NCBI GenBank assembly: GCA_000350305.1
Contig: CP002916.1
Coordinates: forward strand, 124,001-188,000
From: Thermoplasmatales archaeon BRNA1
GTDB lineage: Archaea > Thermoplasmatota > Thermoplasmata > Methanomassiliicoccales > Methanomethylophilaceae
Direction of reading: 5' to 3'
Length of the DNA stretch: 64,000 nt
Of the stretch, positions 1-8,980 are shown piece by piece. A program made the translations under genes and the position numbers. The notes beneath the pieces were generated by a model. That model worked only from the letters and a program-made list of their open reading frames with translations. It ran no database searches and was not told where the DNA came from. Numbering within the stretch: the stretch's first letter is position 1; every line of letters begins with the position of its first letter.

Positions 1-201
1 GGCGGGAAAGCGGTGATCCTCACAGATTGGGACCGCAGGGGAGGATCCCTGTGCAGACAGCTCAGGGATATCCTCGGACGCGATAACCCCGACATCGACT
101 GCCAGGTCAGAGAGGACCTCGCCACCCTCACCAGGCACTACATCAAGGACATCGAATCCGTCGACAGCCTGGTGGACAGGCTGTCCGGCACCACGTTTTA
201 A
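1..201 (+). CDS. Toprim-domain small primase-like protein (UPF0292 type), C-terminal part
   Basis: The first 66 codons of the window are open in frame from base 1 and end with TAA. The visible part carries a toprim-like strand with TDWDRRG followed by a helix, and ends in a conserved-looking DL-x-x-L-x-x-H-x-IKDIES-x-DSL segment. This matches the archaeal DnaG-related small toprim proteins (UPF0292) as I remember them; their biochemical role is not established. The N-terminus lies upstream of the window. The 25-base gap to tmk suggests one transcript. Confidence 0.6.
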   Translation, partial: GGKAVILTDWDRRGGSLCRQLRDILGRDNPDIDCQVREDLATLTRHYIKDIESVDSLVDRLSGTTF

Positions 202-226
202 TCCCTCGAGACCATATCGAGGGAGG

Positions 227-823
227 ATGAAAGGCAGGTTCATCGTCCTCGAGGGGATAGACGGGTCGGGAAAGACCACTCTCGCCAAGAGGCTCGCCGC
301 CGATGCGGGCGATGCCTGGGTGACCTTCGAGCCCACCGACGGGAAGATCGGCTCCGCCCTCCGTTCGGGGGAGTACGGGGACATCCCGCCTGCCGCCGAA
401 GCGCTGCTTTTCGCCGCCGACCGCTCCATCCACACGGCGGAGATCGCCAAGGCCCTCGACGGGGGTAGATGGGTGATCTGCGACCGCTACATGGGATCCA
501 CCGTGGCATACCAGTCCGCGTCCATGGGCGATTCCGCCGACTGGGATTGGCTGGTATCCATGCAGAAGGATGCCGTCATCCAGCCCGACGCGGTGATCCT
601 CCTCGACATGGACCCGGAGGTCAGTATGTCGAGGGTGGGCAACCGCGGGGAGGAGCTCAGCCGCTTCGAGAAGCTGGAGTTCCAGAGGCGCGTGAGGGAC
701 GCATACCTGCGTCTGGCACAGATGTTCGGCTACATAGTCATAGATGCCTCCAAGGACGCAGACAGCGTCTATGAGGAGGCGGTTTCGGCACTGAAAGGGA
801 GGGGTTTATTTGCATCCGAGTGA
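227..823 (+). CDS. tmk: Thymidylate kinase
   Basis: 198 aa. It phosphorylates dTMP to dTDP in the cytosol for DNA synthesis. The P-loop GIDGSGKTT is at residues 10-18, and the DRY motif of the dNMP-binding region is near residues 85-88 (CDRYMGST). Length is typical for the family. The ATG follows a GAGGGAGG ribosome-binding site. The 3' end overlaps the TTG start of coaBC by 14 bases, so the two are probably translationally coupled. Codons 162-164 contain one copy of the dispersed 8-mer TCTGGCAC (712-719). Confidence 0.95.
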   Translation: MKGRFIVLEGIDGSGKTTLAKRLAADAGDAWVTFEPTDGKIGSALRSGEYGDIPPAAEALLFAADRSIHTAEIAKALDGGRWVICDRYMGSTVAYQSASMGDSADWDWLVSMQKDAVIQPDAVILLDMDPEVSMSRVGNRGEELSRFEKLEFQRRVRDAYLRLAQMFGYIVIDASKDADSVYEEAVSALKGRGLFASE

Positions 824-2000
824 GGAGATTTACCGCGAGAAGAGCAACAAACTGATGGGGAAGACGATAGTGGTAGGGATCACCGGCAGCATCGCAGCCG
901 TCGACAGCTTCCATCTTATCAGGGAGCTCGTGAAGAACGGGGCCAAGGTCGTCCCCGTGATGACGCAGGCCGCCACTAGGCTGTCCGCCCCGGACGCCAT
1001 CGAGTTCGCGTCCGGAATGAAGCCCATCACCGAGATCACCGGGCAGTGCGAGCACATCAAGTACCTGGGGAGCCCGTCCGATGCCGACCTGTTCCTGATC
1101 TATCCCTGCACCGCAAACACCATCTCCAAGATGGCCAACGGAATCGATGACAGCCCCGTCACCACCATGGCCACCGTCGCCCTGGGAAGCAGGACCCCCG
1201 TCGCCATCGCCCCCGCCATGCACGGCTACATGATGGAGAACCCCGCCGTCGAGAAGAACCTGGAGACCCTAGCGGAGTGGGGGGTTAACATCATCGGCCC
1301 CCACATCGACAGGGAGAGGGCGAAGGTCGCATCCGTGAACGAGGTCGTCGCATGGGCCATCAGGCTGCTCTCCAAGGACGATCTCATCGGAAAGAAGATC
1401 CTCATCATCGGGGGCCGCAGCGAGGAGCCCATGGATTCCATGCGTCTCATCACCAACCGCTCCACCGGCCTCATGGCGGTATCCCTGGCACAGTCCGCTT
1501 TCGAGAGAGGGGCGGAGGTCGAGTTGTGGATGGGCGCATCGAGCGTCCCCATGCCCGACTACATCCCCGTTAGGAGATACGGCACCGTGGACGACCTCAT
1601 CGGCCTGCTGAAGGACATCGACCACGACGTGGTCATCGTCCCCGCGGCGCTGGCGGATTTTGCGCCCGAGAGCGTCTTCGACGGGAAGATCCCCAGCGAG
1701 AAGGGTTTCAGCATGAAGCTCAGGTCCGTTCCGAAGGTCCTCCCGCTGATCAGGGAGAAGTGCTCCTACGTCATCGGATACAAGGCGGAGTCCGGACTCT
1801 CCGGGGACAGGCTCATCGCCAGGGCGAGGGAGCGCCTAGAGCAGTACGACCTCGTAGCGGTCGTCGCCAACGATGTCGATGCCGCCGGCAAGACCTCCGC
1901 GTCCATGCACCTGGTCACCAAGAACGATGTCCGCAACATCACCGGGACCAAGCCGGTCATATCCGAAGGCATCCTGAACTTCGTCGCAGAGAACCTATGA
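810..2000 (+). CDS. coaBC: Bifunctional phosphopantothenoylcysteine synthetase/decarboxylase
   Basis: 396 aa. CoaB joins 4'-phosphopantothenate and cysteine, and CoaC (flavin-dependent) decarboxylates the product to 4'-phosphopantetheine for CoA. The decarboxylase half (about 1-185) has GITGSIAA and the PAM-x-x-x-M segment (PAMHGYMMENP); the synthetase half starts near residue 190 with a Rossmann strand and NRSTGLMA. I chose the TTG at 810 because the N-terminal MHPSEEI...KS segment preceding the flavin-binding strand is characteristic of archaeal CoaBC and a GGGAGGGG ribosome-binding site precedes it; an ATG at 855 would drop that segment. Its stop overlaps the next start (ATGA), coupling it to pantoate kinase of the same pathway. 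Confidence 0.93.
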   Translation: MHPSEEIYREKSNKLMGKTIVVGITGSIAAVDSFHLIRELVKNGAKVVPVMTQAATRLSAPDAIEFASGMKPITEITGQCEHIKYLGSPSDADLFLIYPCTANTISKMANGIDDSPVTTMATVALGSRTPVAIAPAMHGYMMENPAVEKNLETLAEWGVNIIGPHIDRERAKVASVNEVVAWAIRLLSKDDLIGKKILIIGGRSEEPMDSMRLITNRSTGLMAVSLAQSAFERGAEVELWMGASSVPMPDYIPVRRYGTVDDLIGLLKDIDHDVVIVPAALADFAPESVFDGKIPSEKGFSMKLRSVPKVLPLIREKCSYVIGYKAESGLSGDRLIARARERLEQYDLVAVVANDVDAAGKTSASMHLVTKNDVRNITGTKPVISEGILNFVAENL

Positions 2001-2863
2001 CATCAGCATTCTGTCCCGGCCACATCACCTGCTTTTTCATGCCCGGCGGGTCTTCCGGCGGCGATGCCTTGAAGAGGGGTTCCGCAGGTGCGGGCATTAG
2101 GATCTCTACGGGAGCGGCCGCTACCGTCTCCCCCAGCGAGAACGGAGGGGTCCACATCTTCATAGACGGGAATCCCAGCGATGCCCCGGTCACCAGATAC
2201 GTGGTGGACGAGATGCTCCCGGGACGCAGCGTGACCGTCCGCGTGGAGAATGACGTCCCCATGGGAGAGGGGTTCGGCATGAGCGCCGCAGGGGCTATTG
2301 CAGTCGCGCTCTGCTGCGCCGAGATCGCCGGTGTCGACGATTCCGTCGCATACCAGGTCGCCCACCGTGCGGAGATCGCGGGGGGCGGAGGTCTGGGGGA
2401 CGTCTCCGCCATCATGGCCGATGCCCACGTCCCCGTGCGTGTGGAGCCCGGTCTCCCTCCGAACGGGAAGGTGGAGTCCGCCCCCATCGGCTTCGACAGG
2501 CTGACCCTGGTCGTCCTCGGTCCCAAAATGAACACCGGGGTCATCCTCGGAGACGAGGACAATTACGCCCGCATCGTGGCCGCAGGGTCCGAAGCGATGA
2601 AGGAATTCGGACAGTGCCAGACCAAGGAAAAGCTCTTCGAGGTCTCCAATGCTTTCGCCGACAGGACCGGTGTGGAGAGCGCGGAGGTCAGGGGAGCTAT
2701 CGCGCTTCTCGGGGTCCGCGGCATCAAAGCGGCCATGTGCATGCTGGGCAACAGCATCTTCGCAGATGCCTCGCCCAGGGAGATAAGGCAGGTCCTCGGG
2801 GATGTCCGCACCTACGAGTGCTCTTCCACCGACGTCCCGGCTCAGAGAAGGGTGAAGAGCTGA
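1997..2863 (+). CDS. Pantoate kinase (archaeal GHMP-family)
   Basis: 288 aa. It phosphorylates pantoate in the archaeal CoA route, in which kinase precedes condensation with beta-alanine. The GHMP ATP-binding motif PMGEGFGMSAAG is at residues 88-99 and a substrate-loop GHITCFF near the N-terminus matches the pantoate kinase branch. The ATG overlaps the coaBC stop by 4 bases (ATGA), which fixes the start and the pathway context. The 3' end overlaps the convergent DUF357 gene by 22 bases. A TCTGGCAC copy lies on the minus strand at 2614-2621. Confidence 0.9.
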   Translation: MTSAFCPGHITCFFMPGGSSGGDALKRGSAGAGIRISTGAAATVSPSENGGVHIFIDGNPSDAPVTRYVVDEMLPGRSVTVRVENDVPMGEGFGMSAAGAIAVALCCAEIAGVDDSVAYQVAHRAEIAGGGGLGDVSAIMADAHVPVRVEPGLPPNGKVESAPIGFDRLTLVVLGPKMNTGVILGDEDNYARIVAAGSEAMKEFGQCQTKEKLFEVSNAFADRTGVESAEVRGAIALLGVRGIKAAMCMLGNSIFADASPREIRQVLGDVRTYECSSTDVPAQRRVKS

Positions 2864-3144
2864 TCGTCGCCGTCGACGTCCCAGAGTCCCAGCCTCGCGC
2901 CGCAGTCGATCCATCCGTGCGAATAGTTCACCGCAGCGAAAGCGGTCACCAGGTCCCCGGTTTCGCGGAAGTGCTTGGCATCGTTGTAGTACGCGTTCGC
3001 CATCTGCAGGAAGTTGTCCGCGATGCTCTTGCCGATGGTCCTCTCGGGTGTGACGACCTTCAGTTTGTCGAGGGCCTTCCTGGTGATCGAGAGGTAGCGG
3101 TCGATCTTCTCTTCGGTGACGGTGTTGTTGACGTCTGCGCACAT
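2842..3144 (-). CDS. DUF357-family small protein
   Basis: 100 aa, all-helical in appearance, with YYNDAKHF and an NYSHGWIDCGARLG segment typical of the archaeal DUF357 family (HEPN-like helical bundle); function unknown. I start at the ATG at 3144 rather than further upstream because the longer form would run into the prs promoter. It converges on the pantoate kinase gene with a 22-base overlap and has its promoter in the 88 bases before prs. Confidence 0.75.
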   Translation of the reverse strand: MCADVNNTVTEEKIDRYLSITRKALDKLKVVTPERTIGKSIADNFLQMANAYYNDAKHFRETGDLVTAFAAVNYSHGWIDCGARLGLWDVDGDDQLFTLL

Positions 3145-3182
3145 GATGGACCGTAAAAGCGCTGGTCGCGTGTATATTCTTT

Positions 3183-3210
3183 CGCATATGCGCACGTTAA
3201 TCTTTATTAA
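3183..3210 (+). promoter_or_regulatory. prs promoter: palindrome CGCATATGCG plus TATA box
   Basis: A perfect 10-base palindrome CGCATATGCG (3183-3192) sits just upstream of a TATA box TTTATTAA (3203-3210), 23-30 bases before the prs ATG. The palindrome is a candidate operator; see the finding on GC-alternating promoter palindromes. Confidence 0.55.
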
Positions 3211-3232
3211 AGCGGAGAAAAATGGGGGGTCG

Positions 3233-4105
3233 ATGATAGTAGTTGGCGGTTCGGCATCCATGGACCTCGCGAAAGAGCTCGCGGGGGCCCTTGACTGTAA
3301 GTACATACAGGCAGCATCCAACAGATTCCCCGACGGCGAGTGTTACATCCGTATCGACGAGGAGAAGCTGGACGACGATGTGATCATCGTCCAGAACACC
3401 TACCCCGACGGAAACCTCGTCGAGATGTTCCTTCTGCAGGATGCCGTCCGCAGGCTCGGAGCCAAGAGGATCGCCCTGGTCATCCCGTACTTCGGATACG
3501 CCAGGCAGGACAAGGTGTTCAAGCTCGGAGAGCCCGAATCCGCCAAGGTCATGTGCAAACTCCTCGACCTCAACTGCGACCGCATCATTACCATCGACAT
3601 TCACAAGGAGTCCGTCCTGGACAACTTCTCCTGTCCCCACAAGGACCTGAAGGCCGCCAAGGCCATCGCCGACTACTTCAGCGAGAAGGGAATCGACATC
3701 GTCATCTCCCCCGACATCGGGGCCGCCGGACGCGCAAAGGCCGTCGCCGACTACATGGGCCTGCCGTACGACCACCTCAACAAGACCCGTCTCTCCGGAA
3801 CCGAGGTGAGGATCGAACCCGCTACCGCCGATGTCAAGGACAAGAAGGTCCTCATCGTGGACGACATGATCTCCACCGGAGGGACCATCATCGCAGCCTC
3901 CAACGCACTCAAGGAGGCCGGAGCCAAGGGAGTCTCCGTCGCGTGCACCCACGGTATGTTCGTCAACAACGCCCTGGAGAGGTTCGCGGGATCCTCCCTC
4001 GACAACATCCTCTCCTGCAACACCCTGAACAGCGCTGTGTCCCACATCTCCGTCGCCGACCTGGTCGCCGACGCGATCAAGGACGCCATGGCCGGGAAGT
4101 GGTGA
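3233..4105 (+). CDS. prs: Ribose-phosphate pyrophosphokinase (PRPP synthetase)
   Basis: 290 aa. It makes PRPP from ribose 5-phosphate and ATP, feeding purine, pyrimidine, NAD (nadC at 37655) and histidine synthesis. The PRPP loop VDDMISTGGT lies at about residues 209-218, and SNRFPDGE near the N-terminus is the typical ATP-site element. I use the ATG at 3233, which fits the TATA box 23-30 bases upstream; longer in-frame versions would start upstream of the promoter. Two bases separate its stop from the proS start. Confidence 0.95.
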   Translation: MIVVGGSASMDLAKELAGALDCKYIQAASNRFPDGECYIRIDEEKLDDDVIIVQNTYPDGNLVEMFLLQDAVRRLGAKRIALVIPYFGYARQDKVFKLGEPESAKVMCKLLDLNCDRIITIDIHKESVLDNFSCPHKDLKAAKAIADYFSEKGIDIVISPDIGAAGRAKAVADYMGLPYDHLNKTRLSGTEVRIEPATADVKDKKVLIVDDMISTGGTIIAASNALKEAGAKGVSVACTHGMFVNNALERFAGSSLDNILSCNTLNSAVSHISVADLVADAIKDAMAGKW

Positions 4106-4106
4106 A

Positions 4107-5516
4107 TTGCCGACCAAGGAACAGGACTTCGGCGAATGGTACAACGAGACCGTCGAGAAGGCCCAGCTCTGCGACAAGCGCTACCCGATCAAGGGTATGA
4201 ACGTCTGGACCCCCTACGGCTGGCGCATCATGAAGGACATCGATGCGTTCATCAGGCAGGCGATGGAGGATACCGGACACGACGAGGTCTGCTTCCCCCT
4301 GCTGATCCCCGAGACCGAGTTCAAGAAGGAGAAGGACCACATCAAGGGATTCGACGAGGAAGTCTACTGGGTCACCCACGCGGGACTCAATCCCCTGGAC
4401 GTCAGGCTGGTCGTCAGGCCCACCTCCGAGACCGCCATGTACCCCATGTTCTCCCTCTGGGTCAGGTCCCATCAGGACCTCCCCCTGAAGGTCTACCAGA
4501 TCGTCAACACCTTCCGCTACGAGACAAAGCAGACCCGCGCGTTCATGCGTGTCAGGGAGATCCACTTCTTCGAGTCCCACACCTGCCACGCCGACAGGGA
4601 GGATGCCGAGAGGCAGGTCGCCCAGGACGTGGAAATCGTGGACAGACTGTGCCGCAGCATCTGCATCCCCTACTCCCTGCTCATCAGGACCGACTGGGAC
4701 AAGTTCCCGGGAGCCAACTACACCGTCGGTATCGACACCGTCATGCCCAACGGAAGGACCCTCCAGATCGGTTCCGCTCACTATTACGCAACCAACTTCT
4801 CGAAGCCCTATGAGATCACCTACGAGGACGACAACGGGGAGCACCAGTACGCCCACCAGACCACCCTCGGGATGACCGAGAGGCTGCTCGGTGCGGTCGT
4901 CGGGGTCCACGCGGACGACGAGGGGCTAATCCTCCCGCCGGCCATCGCCCCCGTGCAGATCGTCATCGTCCCCATCTTCAAGAAGGACAACGCCGACGAG
5001 GTCCTCAAGGCCTGCCGCGGCATCGAGGAGGTGCTGAGGAAGGCCGGAATCCGCGTCAAGCTCGACGACGGGGACGACCGCCCCGGAGCGAAGTTCTTCG
5101 CCTGGGAGGTCAAGGGAGTGCCTCTCCGCTTCGAGGTCGGAGGGCGCGACCTGGAGAACAACGTGGTCTCCTGGGCCCGCCGCGACAACGGCGAGAAGGG
5201 GACCATGTCCCTCGATTCCCTCGTGGACGGCTCCAGGCTCATGTTCGAGACCATCGCCAAGGACATGCTCGCCAAGGCCGAGGAGAAGCAGAGGTCGTTC
5301 ATCGACAGCATCGACAACATGGACATGGACTCCATCCCCGAGGGACGCATCGTCAGGTTCGGATGGTGCGGCTGCGCGGAGTGCGGCCACAAGTTCGAGG
5401 ACAAGTACGACATCAAGATCCTCGGAACCCCCTACCGCCCCGAGGAGTTCACCGGCAAATGCATCGTCTGCGGAAAGGAAGGCGCCAAGCCCGCCTACGC
5501 CGCACGCACTCTCTGA
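4107..5516 (+). CDS. proS: Prolyl-tRNA synthetase (archaeal/eukaryotic type)
   Basis: 469 aa. It charges tRNA-Pro. Class II motif 2 region RPTSETAMYP (about 105-114) and the TRAFMRVREIHFFE block identify ProS. The C-terminal extension with GWCGCAECG and CIVCGKEG cysteine pairs and a near-terminal tyrosine (AYAARTL) is the archaeal-type zinc domain. The TTG start lies one base after the prs stop. Length is normal for the family. Confidence 0.95.
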   Translation: MPTKEQDFGEWYNETVEKAQLCDKRYPIKGMNVWTPYGWRIMKDIDAFIRQAMEDTGHDEVCFPLLIPETEFKKEKDHIKGFDEEVYWVTHAGLNPLDVRLVVRPTSETAMYPMFSLWVRSHQDLPLKVYQIVNTFRYETKQTRAFMRVREIHFFESHTCHADREDAERQVAQDVEIVDRLCRSICIPYSLLIRTDWDKFPGANYTVGIDTVMPNGRTLQIGSAHYYATNFSKPYEITYEDDNGEHQYAHQTTLGMTERLLGAVVGVHADDEGLILPPAIAPVQIVIVPIFKKDNADEVLKACRGIEEVLRKAGIRVKLDDGDDRPGAKFFAWEVKGVPLRFEVGGRDLENNVVSWARRDNGEKGTMSLDSLVDGSRLMFETIAKDMLAKAEEKQRSFIDSIDNMDMDSIPEGRIVRFGWCGCAECGHKFEDKYDIKILGTPYRPEEFTGKCIVCGKEGAKPAYAARTL

Positions 5517-5525
5517 GTGGTCCGA

Positions 5526-6293
5526 ATGGCGTTCAGCGAGGGCGAGTACCTCTACATCGAGGACGAATCCGGCAAGAAGTTCTGGTTCAGGCTGGAGTTC
5601 GGAATGGTCAAGATGGGAGGCCTCGGAGTCATCGACGGGAAGAAGTTCCAGGGACTGGACGACGGCGACACCGTCGACATCGTCGGAAAGCAGTTCGCAG
5701 TCTTCAGGCCCACCGTCACAGACCTAATGGAATCCCTGGACAGGGGAGCCCAGATCATCACCCCCAAGGACGCCTCGGCGATCATCCTCGAGTGCGACAT
5801 ACACGAGGGCACCAAGGTCATCGAGGTCGGAGCCGGGTCGGGAGGGCTCACAACCGCGCTCCTCGCCGCCGTGGGGAAGACCGGGCATGTGCACACCCTC
5901 GAGATCAAGGAGCAGAACGCCGAGCGCGTACTGAAGAACCTCAAGAGGACGGGGCTGGATGCCTCATGGAGCTATCAGATCGGTGACGCCAGGGAGATGG
6001 AGATCGACTACGGCATGGCCGATGTCGTCACCACCGACATGCCCGACCCGGAGAACGCCATAGACAACCTCTCCAAGCACCTGAGGAACGGGGGCCGCAT
6101 CTGTACCTACGTACCCAACGCGAACCAGCTCGACCTCGCCGTCAGGGCCCTCCGCGACAGGGGATTCGTGGACGTCAGGAGCTTCGAGATCATGCGCCGC
6201 GGGATGGAGGTCCACCCCGGCGGCGTGAGGCCCAGTTTCGAGATGCTCGGGCACACCGGATACCTCACCTTCGCACGTAAGAAGAGGGTCTGA
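5526..6293 (+). CDS. trmI: tRNA (adenine-N1)-methyltransferase, TrmI/Trm61 type
   Basis: 255 aa from the ATG; an in-frame GTG at 5517, directly after the proS stop, would add three residues and cannot be excluded. The protein has the short N-terminal beta domain and a Rossmann methyltransferase fold with the S-adenosylmethionine motif EVGAGSGGLT at about 100-109. Archaeal TrmI methylates A57/A58 in the T loop of tRNA. The C-terminal PSFEMLGHTGYLTFARK matches the family ending. It is the last gene of a prs-proS-trmI run. Confidence 0.88.
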   Translation: MAFSEGEYLYIEDESGKKFWFRLEFGMVKMGGLGVIDGKKFQGLDDGDTVDIVGKQFAVFRPTVTDLMESLDRGAQIITPKDASAIILECDIHEGTKVIEVGAGSGGLTTALLAAVGKTGHVHTLEIKEQNAERVLKNLKRTGLDASWSYQIGDAREMEIDYGMADVVTTDMPDPENAIDNLSKHLRNGGRICTYVPNANQLDLAVRALRDRGFVDVRSFEIMRRGMEVHPGGVRPSFEMLGHTGYLTFARKKRV

Positions 6294-6302
6294 TTCCGGC
6301 AA

Positions 6303-6310
6303 TCTGGCAC
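6303..6310 (+). repeat. Dispersed 8-mer TCTGGCAC, intergenic copy
   Basis: Copy AATCTGGCACATTTA, starting ten bases after the trmI stop and about 60 bases before the purS TATA box. One of 17 copies of TCTGGCAC found in the window; see the finding. Confidence 0.7.
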
Positions 6311-6365
6311 ATTTATCGTCGGGCGTTACTGTCGATCAGCGTGCCTACACACGTCCACCATCGTG

Positions 6366-6383
6366 TTTATTTATGCGCGCGCG
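6366..6383 (+). promoter_or_regulatory. purS promoter: TATA box followed by a GCGCGCGCG tract
   Basis: TATA box TTTATTTAT (6366-6374) lies 22-30 bases before the purS ATG, and an alternating GC run (GCGCGCGCG, 6375-6383) fills the space between TATA box and expected transcript start. The transcript would be leaderless or nearly so. Confidence 0.6.
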
Positions 6384-6395
6384 ATACTACTGGAC

Positions 6396-6638
6396 ATGGC
6401 AGTAATCGATATCAGGATCGAGCTGAAGAAAGGGGTTGCGGACCCCGAGGGAAGCAACACCAAGAAGACCCTCGAGTCTCTCGGTTTCAAGGGAATCAAG
6501 GCCGTCAAATCGGTCAAGTGCTTCGAGGTCGAACTCGACATGTCCGGCGAAGAGGCAGTCAAGGCAGGGGAGGAGTACTGCAAGAAGCTCCTTGCCAACC
6601 CCGTCGTCCAGAGCTACAAGGTCACACTCAGGGAGTGA
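6396..6638 (+). CDS. purS: Phosphoribosylformylglycinamidine synthase, PurS subunit
   Basis: 80 aa. PurS is the small scaffold subunit bridging PurL and PurQ and helping ammonia transfer. The sequence is a typical PurS ferredoxin-like fold: GVADPEGSNTKKTLESLGF near the N-terminus and a final VVQSYKV strand. The ATG at 6396 matches a TATA box 22-30 bases upstream. PurL starts 6 bases after the PurS stop, forming purSLQ. Confidence 0.95.
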   Translation: MAVIDIRIELKKGVADPEGSNTKKTLESLGFKGIKAVKSVKCFEVELDMSGEEAVKAGEEYCKKLLANPVVQSYKVTLRE

Positions 6639-6643
6639 ATCCG

Positions 6644-8980
6644 ATGTCAGCCGAGAACCGCATGGTCAAGAGGGACGCCCCCTACGACCTTTGCGATATC
6701 AAGATCAGGGACGCCTCCAAGGAGGAGCTCTCCCAGATCTCCGAAGCCCTCAGTCTCGGTCTTTCCGACGACGAGATGCTGGAGATCCAGAAGTTCTACG
6801 TCAGGGAGAACAGGGAGGCCACCGACGTGGAGCTCCAGTCCCTGGGACAGGCATGGTCCGAGCACTGCTGTTACAAATCATCCAAATCCACCCTCAAGGA
6901 GTTCGTCTTCGGCATCGACCGCGACGACGTCCTCTCCAGGGGGGATGCCGGGGTCATGGTCTTCGACGACGACTACGGCTACGCCCTGAGGGTCGAATCC
7001 CACAACCATCCCTCGGCCATCGAGCCCTACGGAGGGGCGGCCACCGGTATCGGCGGAATCGTGAGGGACGTCATCTGCATGGGCGCGCAGCCCATCGGAC
7101 TCGCCGACCCCCTCTGTTTCGGTCCCATCGACACCAAAAAGGAGATCCCTGCCGGGATCAAGCACCCCCGCTACCTGATTAACGGGGTCGTTTCCGGCAT
7201 CAGGGATTACGGGAACAGGATCGGGATCCCCACCATCACCGGCGGATTCTTCTTCGATGACAGCTACACCGGGAACTGCCTGGTCAACGTCTGCTGCTTC
7301 GGGATCGTAAAGCGCAAGGACCTCCTGAGGAACTACGCTTCCGGACCCGGGGAGATCATGATCCTTTTCGGAGGAAGGACCGGAAGGGACGGGATCCACG
7401 GGGTCAACTTCGCCTCCAAGGACATCACCGCCACATCCGAGGACGATTCCAGGGGGGCCGTCCAGCTGGGAGACCCCATCACCAAGGAGCCAGTCATCCA
7501 CGCGTGCCTCGAGCTCGCGCAGAAGCACCTGGTCACCGGTATGAAGGACCTCGGCGGAGGAGGACTCTCCTGCGTCGTGGGAGAGATGGCCATCGAGCTG
7601 GGATGCGGAGCCGACGTCGACCTCGACAAAGTCCCGCTGAAGGAGACCGGCCTCGCACCCTGGGAGATCTGGGTCTCGGAGTCCCAGGAGCGCATGATGT
7701 GCACCGTCAAGCCCGAGAACGTCGACAAGGTCATGGCGATCTTCGACCTTTGGGATATCATCGCGACCCCCGTCGCCAAGACGACCGATACCGGACGCAC
7801 CAGGCTGTTCTGGGGCGGAGAGAAGATCTTCGACATGGACATCGAGTTCCTCACCGGCGGGCCGGTCTACAACAGGCCCTACACGGCACCCAAGGTCTCA
7901 TCCAAGAAGGACGAGGTCTTCCCCGAGGTGCCCTCGGTATCCGACGCAGTCCTCACGCTCCTTTCCGACCTGAACGTCGCCTCCAAGGAGTGGGCGATCA
8001 GACAGTACGACCACCAGGTCAGGGCGGGGACCGTCCTCAACCCCATGGTCGGCGAGCTCAACGAGACCGGGCCCGGGGACGCGACCGTCCTCATGCCCGT
8101 CCCCGGACGCTGGAAGGGACTCGCCGCCGCCGTCGGATGCAACCCCTGGTTCACCGGCGCCGACCCCTACAGGGGAGGGAAGGTATGCATCGACGAGGCC
8201 TTCCGCAACGTCGTCGCCGTGGGCGCCAGGCCCAACGCCTTCACCGACTGCCTGAACTTCGGAAACCCCGAGAAGCCCGAGAGGCTGGGGGAGTTCAGGG
8301 AGGCCGTCCGCGGAATCGGGGAGATTGCCAAGGAGCTCAACATCCCGATCCCGTCCGGCAACGTTTCCATGTACAACGAGGCTCCCGGGGGAGAGCACAT
8401 CCTGCCCACCCCGATGATTGTCTGCTGCGGTCTGATCGACGATGTCAGGAAGTCCGTCTCCGCGGATTTCAAGAAGTCAGGGTCCTGCATCTTCGTGGTG
8501 GGAGACACCAAGGACGAGATGGGCGCATCCCTGCTGTTCCGCAAGTACGGCGGAAAGGGAGGGGACGTCCCCGACGTCGTCATCCCCCGCCTGAAGGAGG
8601 TCTCCGGCAGGCTGCTCGAGGCCATGGGCGAGGGACTCGTCCTGGGATGCCACGACTGCTCCGACGGAGGACTGGGGATCGCCGTGTCCGAGATGTGCAT
8701 TTCCGGACAGGTGGGAGCCCAGCTCAACCTGTCCCAGATGCCCGGAGACGACATCATGGTGAAGCTGTTCTCCGAGTCCGCCTCTAGATGGATCGCGGAG
8801 GTCGACGGGGCCGATGTCGACAGGTTCACGCAGATCATGGGCGATGCCGCCACCCTCATCGGGATCACCAAGGGCGACGAGCTCGTTATCGAGGGTACCG
8901 ACGCGAGGATCCTCGTCCAGGAGATGAGGGCCGCGTGGAACGACCCCATCTGGAAGATCATGGGAGGCGGTGCGCAATGA
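6644..8980 (+). CDS. purL: Phosphoribosylformylglycinamidine synthase, PurL subunit
   Basis: 778 aa. With PurS and PurQ it converts FGAR to FGAM using ATP and ammonia from glutamine, the fourth step of purine synthesis. Features of the short archaeal/Gram-positive PurL are visible: WSEHC near residue 68, SHNHPSAIEPYGGAATG at about 119-135, and the glycine-rich DLGGGGLS near 303. A second AIRS-like half follows with NPEKPE and HDCSDGG. The last bases overlap the purQ start (ATGA). Confidence 0.97.
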   Translation: MSAENRMVKRDAPYDLCDIKIRDASKEELSQISEALSLGLSDDEMLEIQKFYVRENREATDVELQSLGQAWSEHCCYKSSKSTLKEFVFGIDRDDVLSRGDAGVMVFDDDYGYALRVESHNHPSAIEPYGGAATGIGGIVRDVICMGAQPIGLADPLCFGPIDTKKEIPAGIKHPRYLINGVVSGIRDYGNRIGIPTITGGFFFDDSYTGNCLVNVCCFGIVKRKDLLRNYASGPGEIMILFGGRTGRDGIHGVNFASKDITATSEDDSRGAVQLGDPITKEPVIHACLELAQKHLVTGMKDLGGGGLSCVVGEMAIELGCGADVDLDKVPLKETGLAPWEIWVSESQERMMCTVKPENVDKVMAIFDLWDIIATPVAKTTDTGRTRLFWGGEKIFDMDIEFLTGGPVYNRPYTAPKVSSKKDEVFPEVPSVSDAVLTLLSDLNVASKEWAIRQYDHQVRAGTVLNPMVGELNETGPGDATVLMPVPGRWKGLAAAVGCNPWFTGADPYRGGKVCIDEAFRNVVAVGARPNAFTDCLNFGNPEKPERLGEFREAVRGIGEIAKELNIPIPSGNVSMYNEAPGGEHILPTPMIVCCGLIDDVRKSVSADFKKSGSCIFVVGDTKDEMGASLLFRKYGGKGGDVPDVVIPRLKEVSGRLLEAMGEGLVLGCHDCSDGGLGIAVSEMCISGQVGAQLNLSQMPGDDIMVKLFSESASRWIAEVDGADVDRFTQIMGDAATLIGITKGDELVIEGTDARILVQEMRAAWNDPIWKIMGGGAQ

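Noticed and set aside
2003-3187. Long minus-strand open frame across pantoate kinase
   Set aside because: Composition is His/Arg/Gly-rich antisense shadow; pantoate kinase and DUF357 account for the region.
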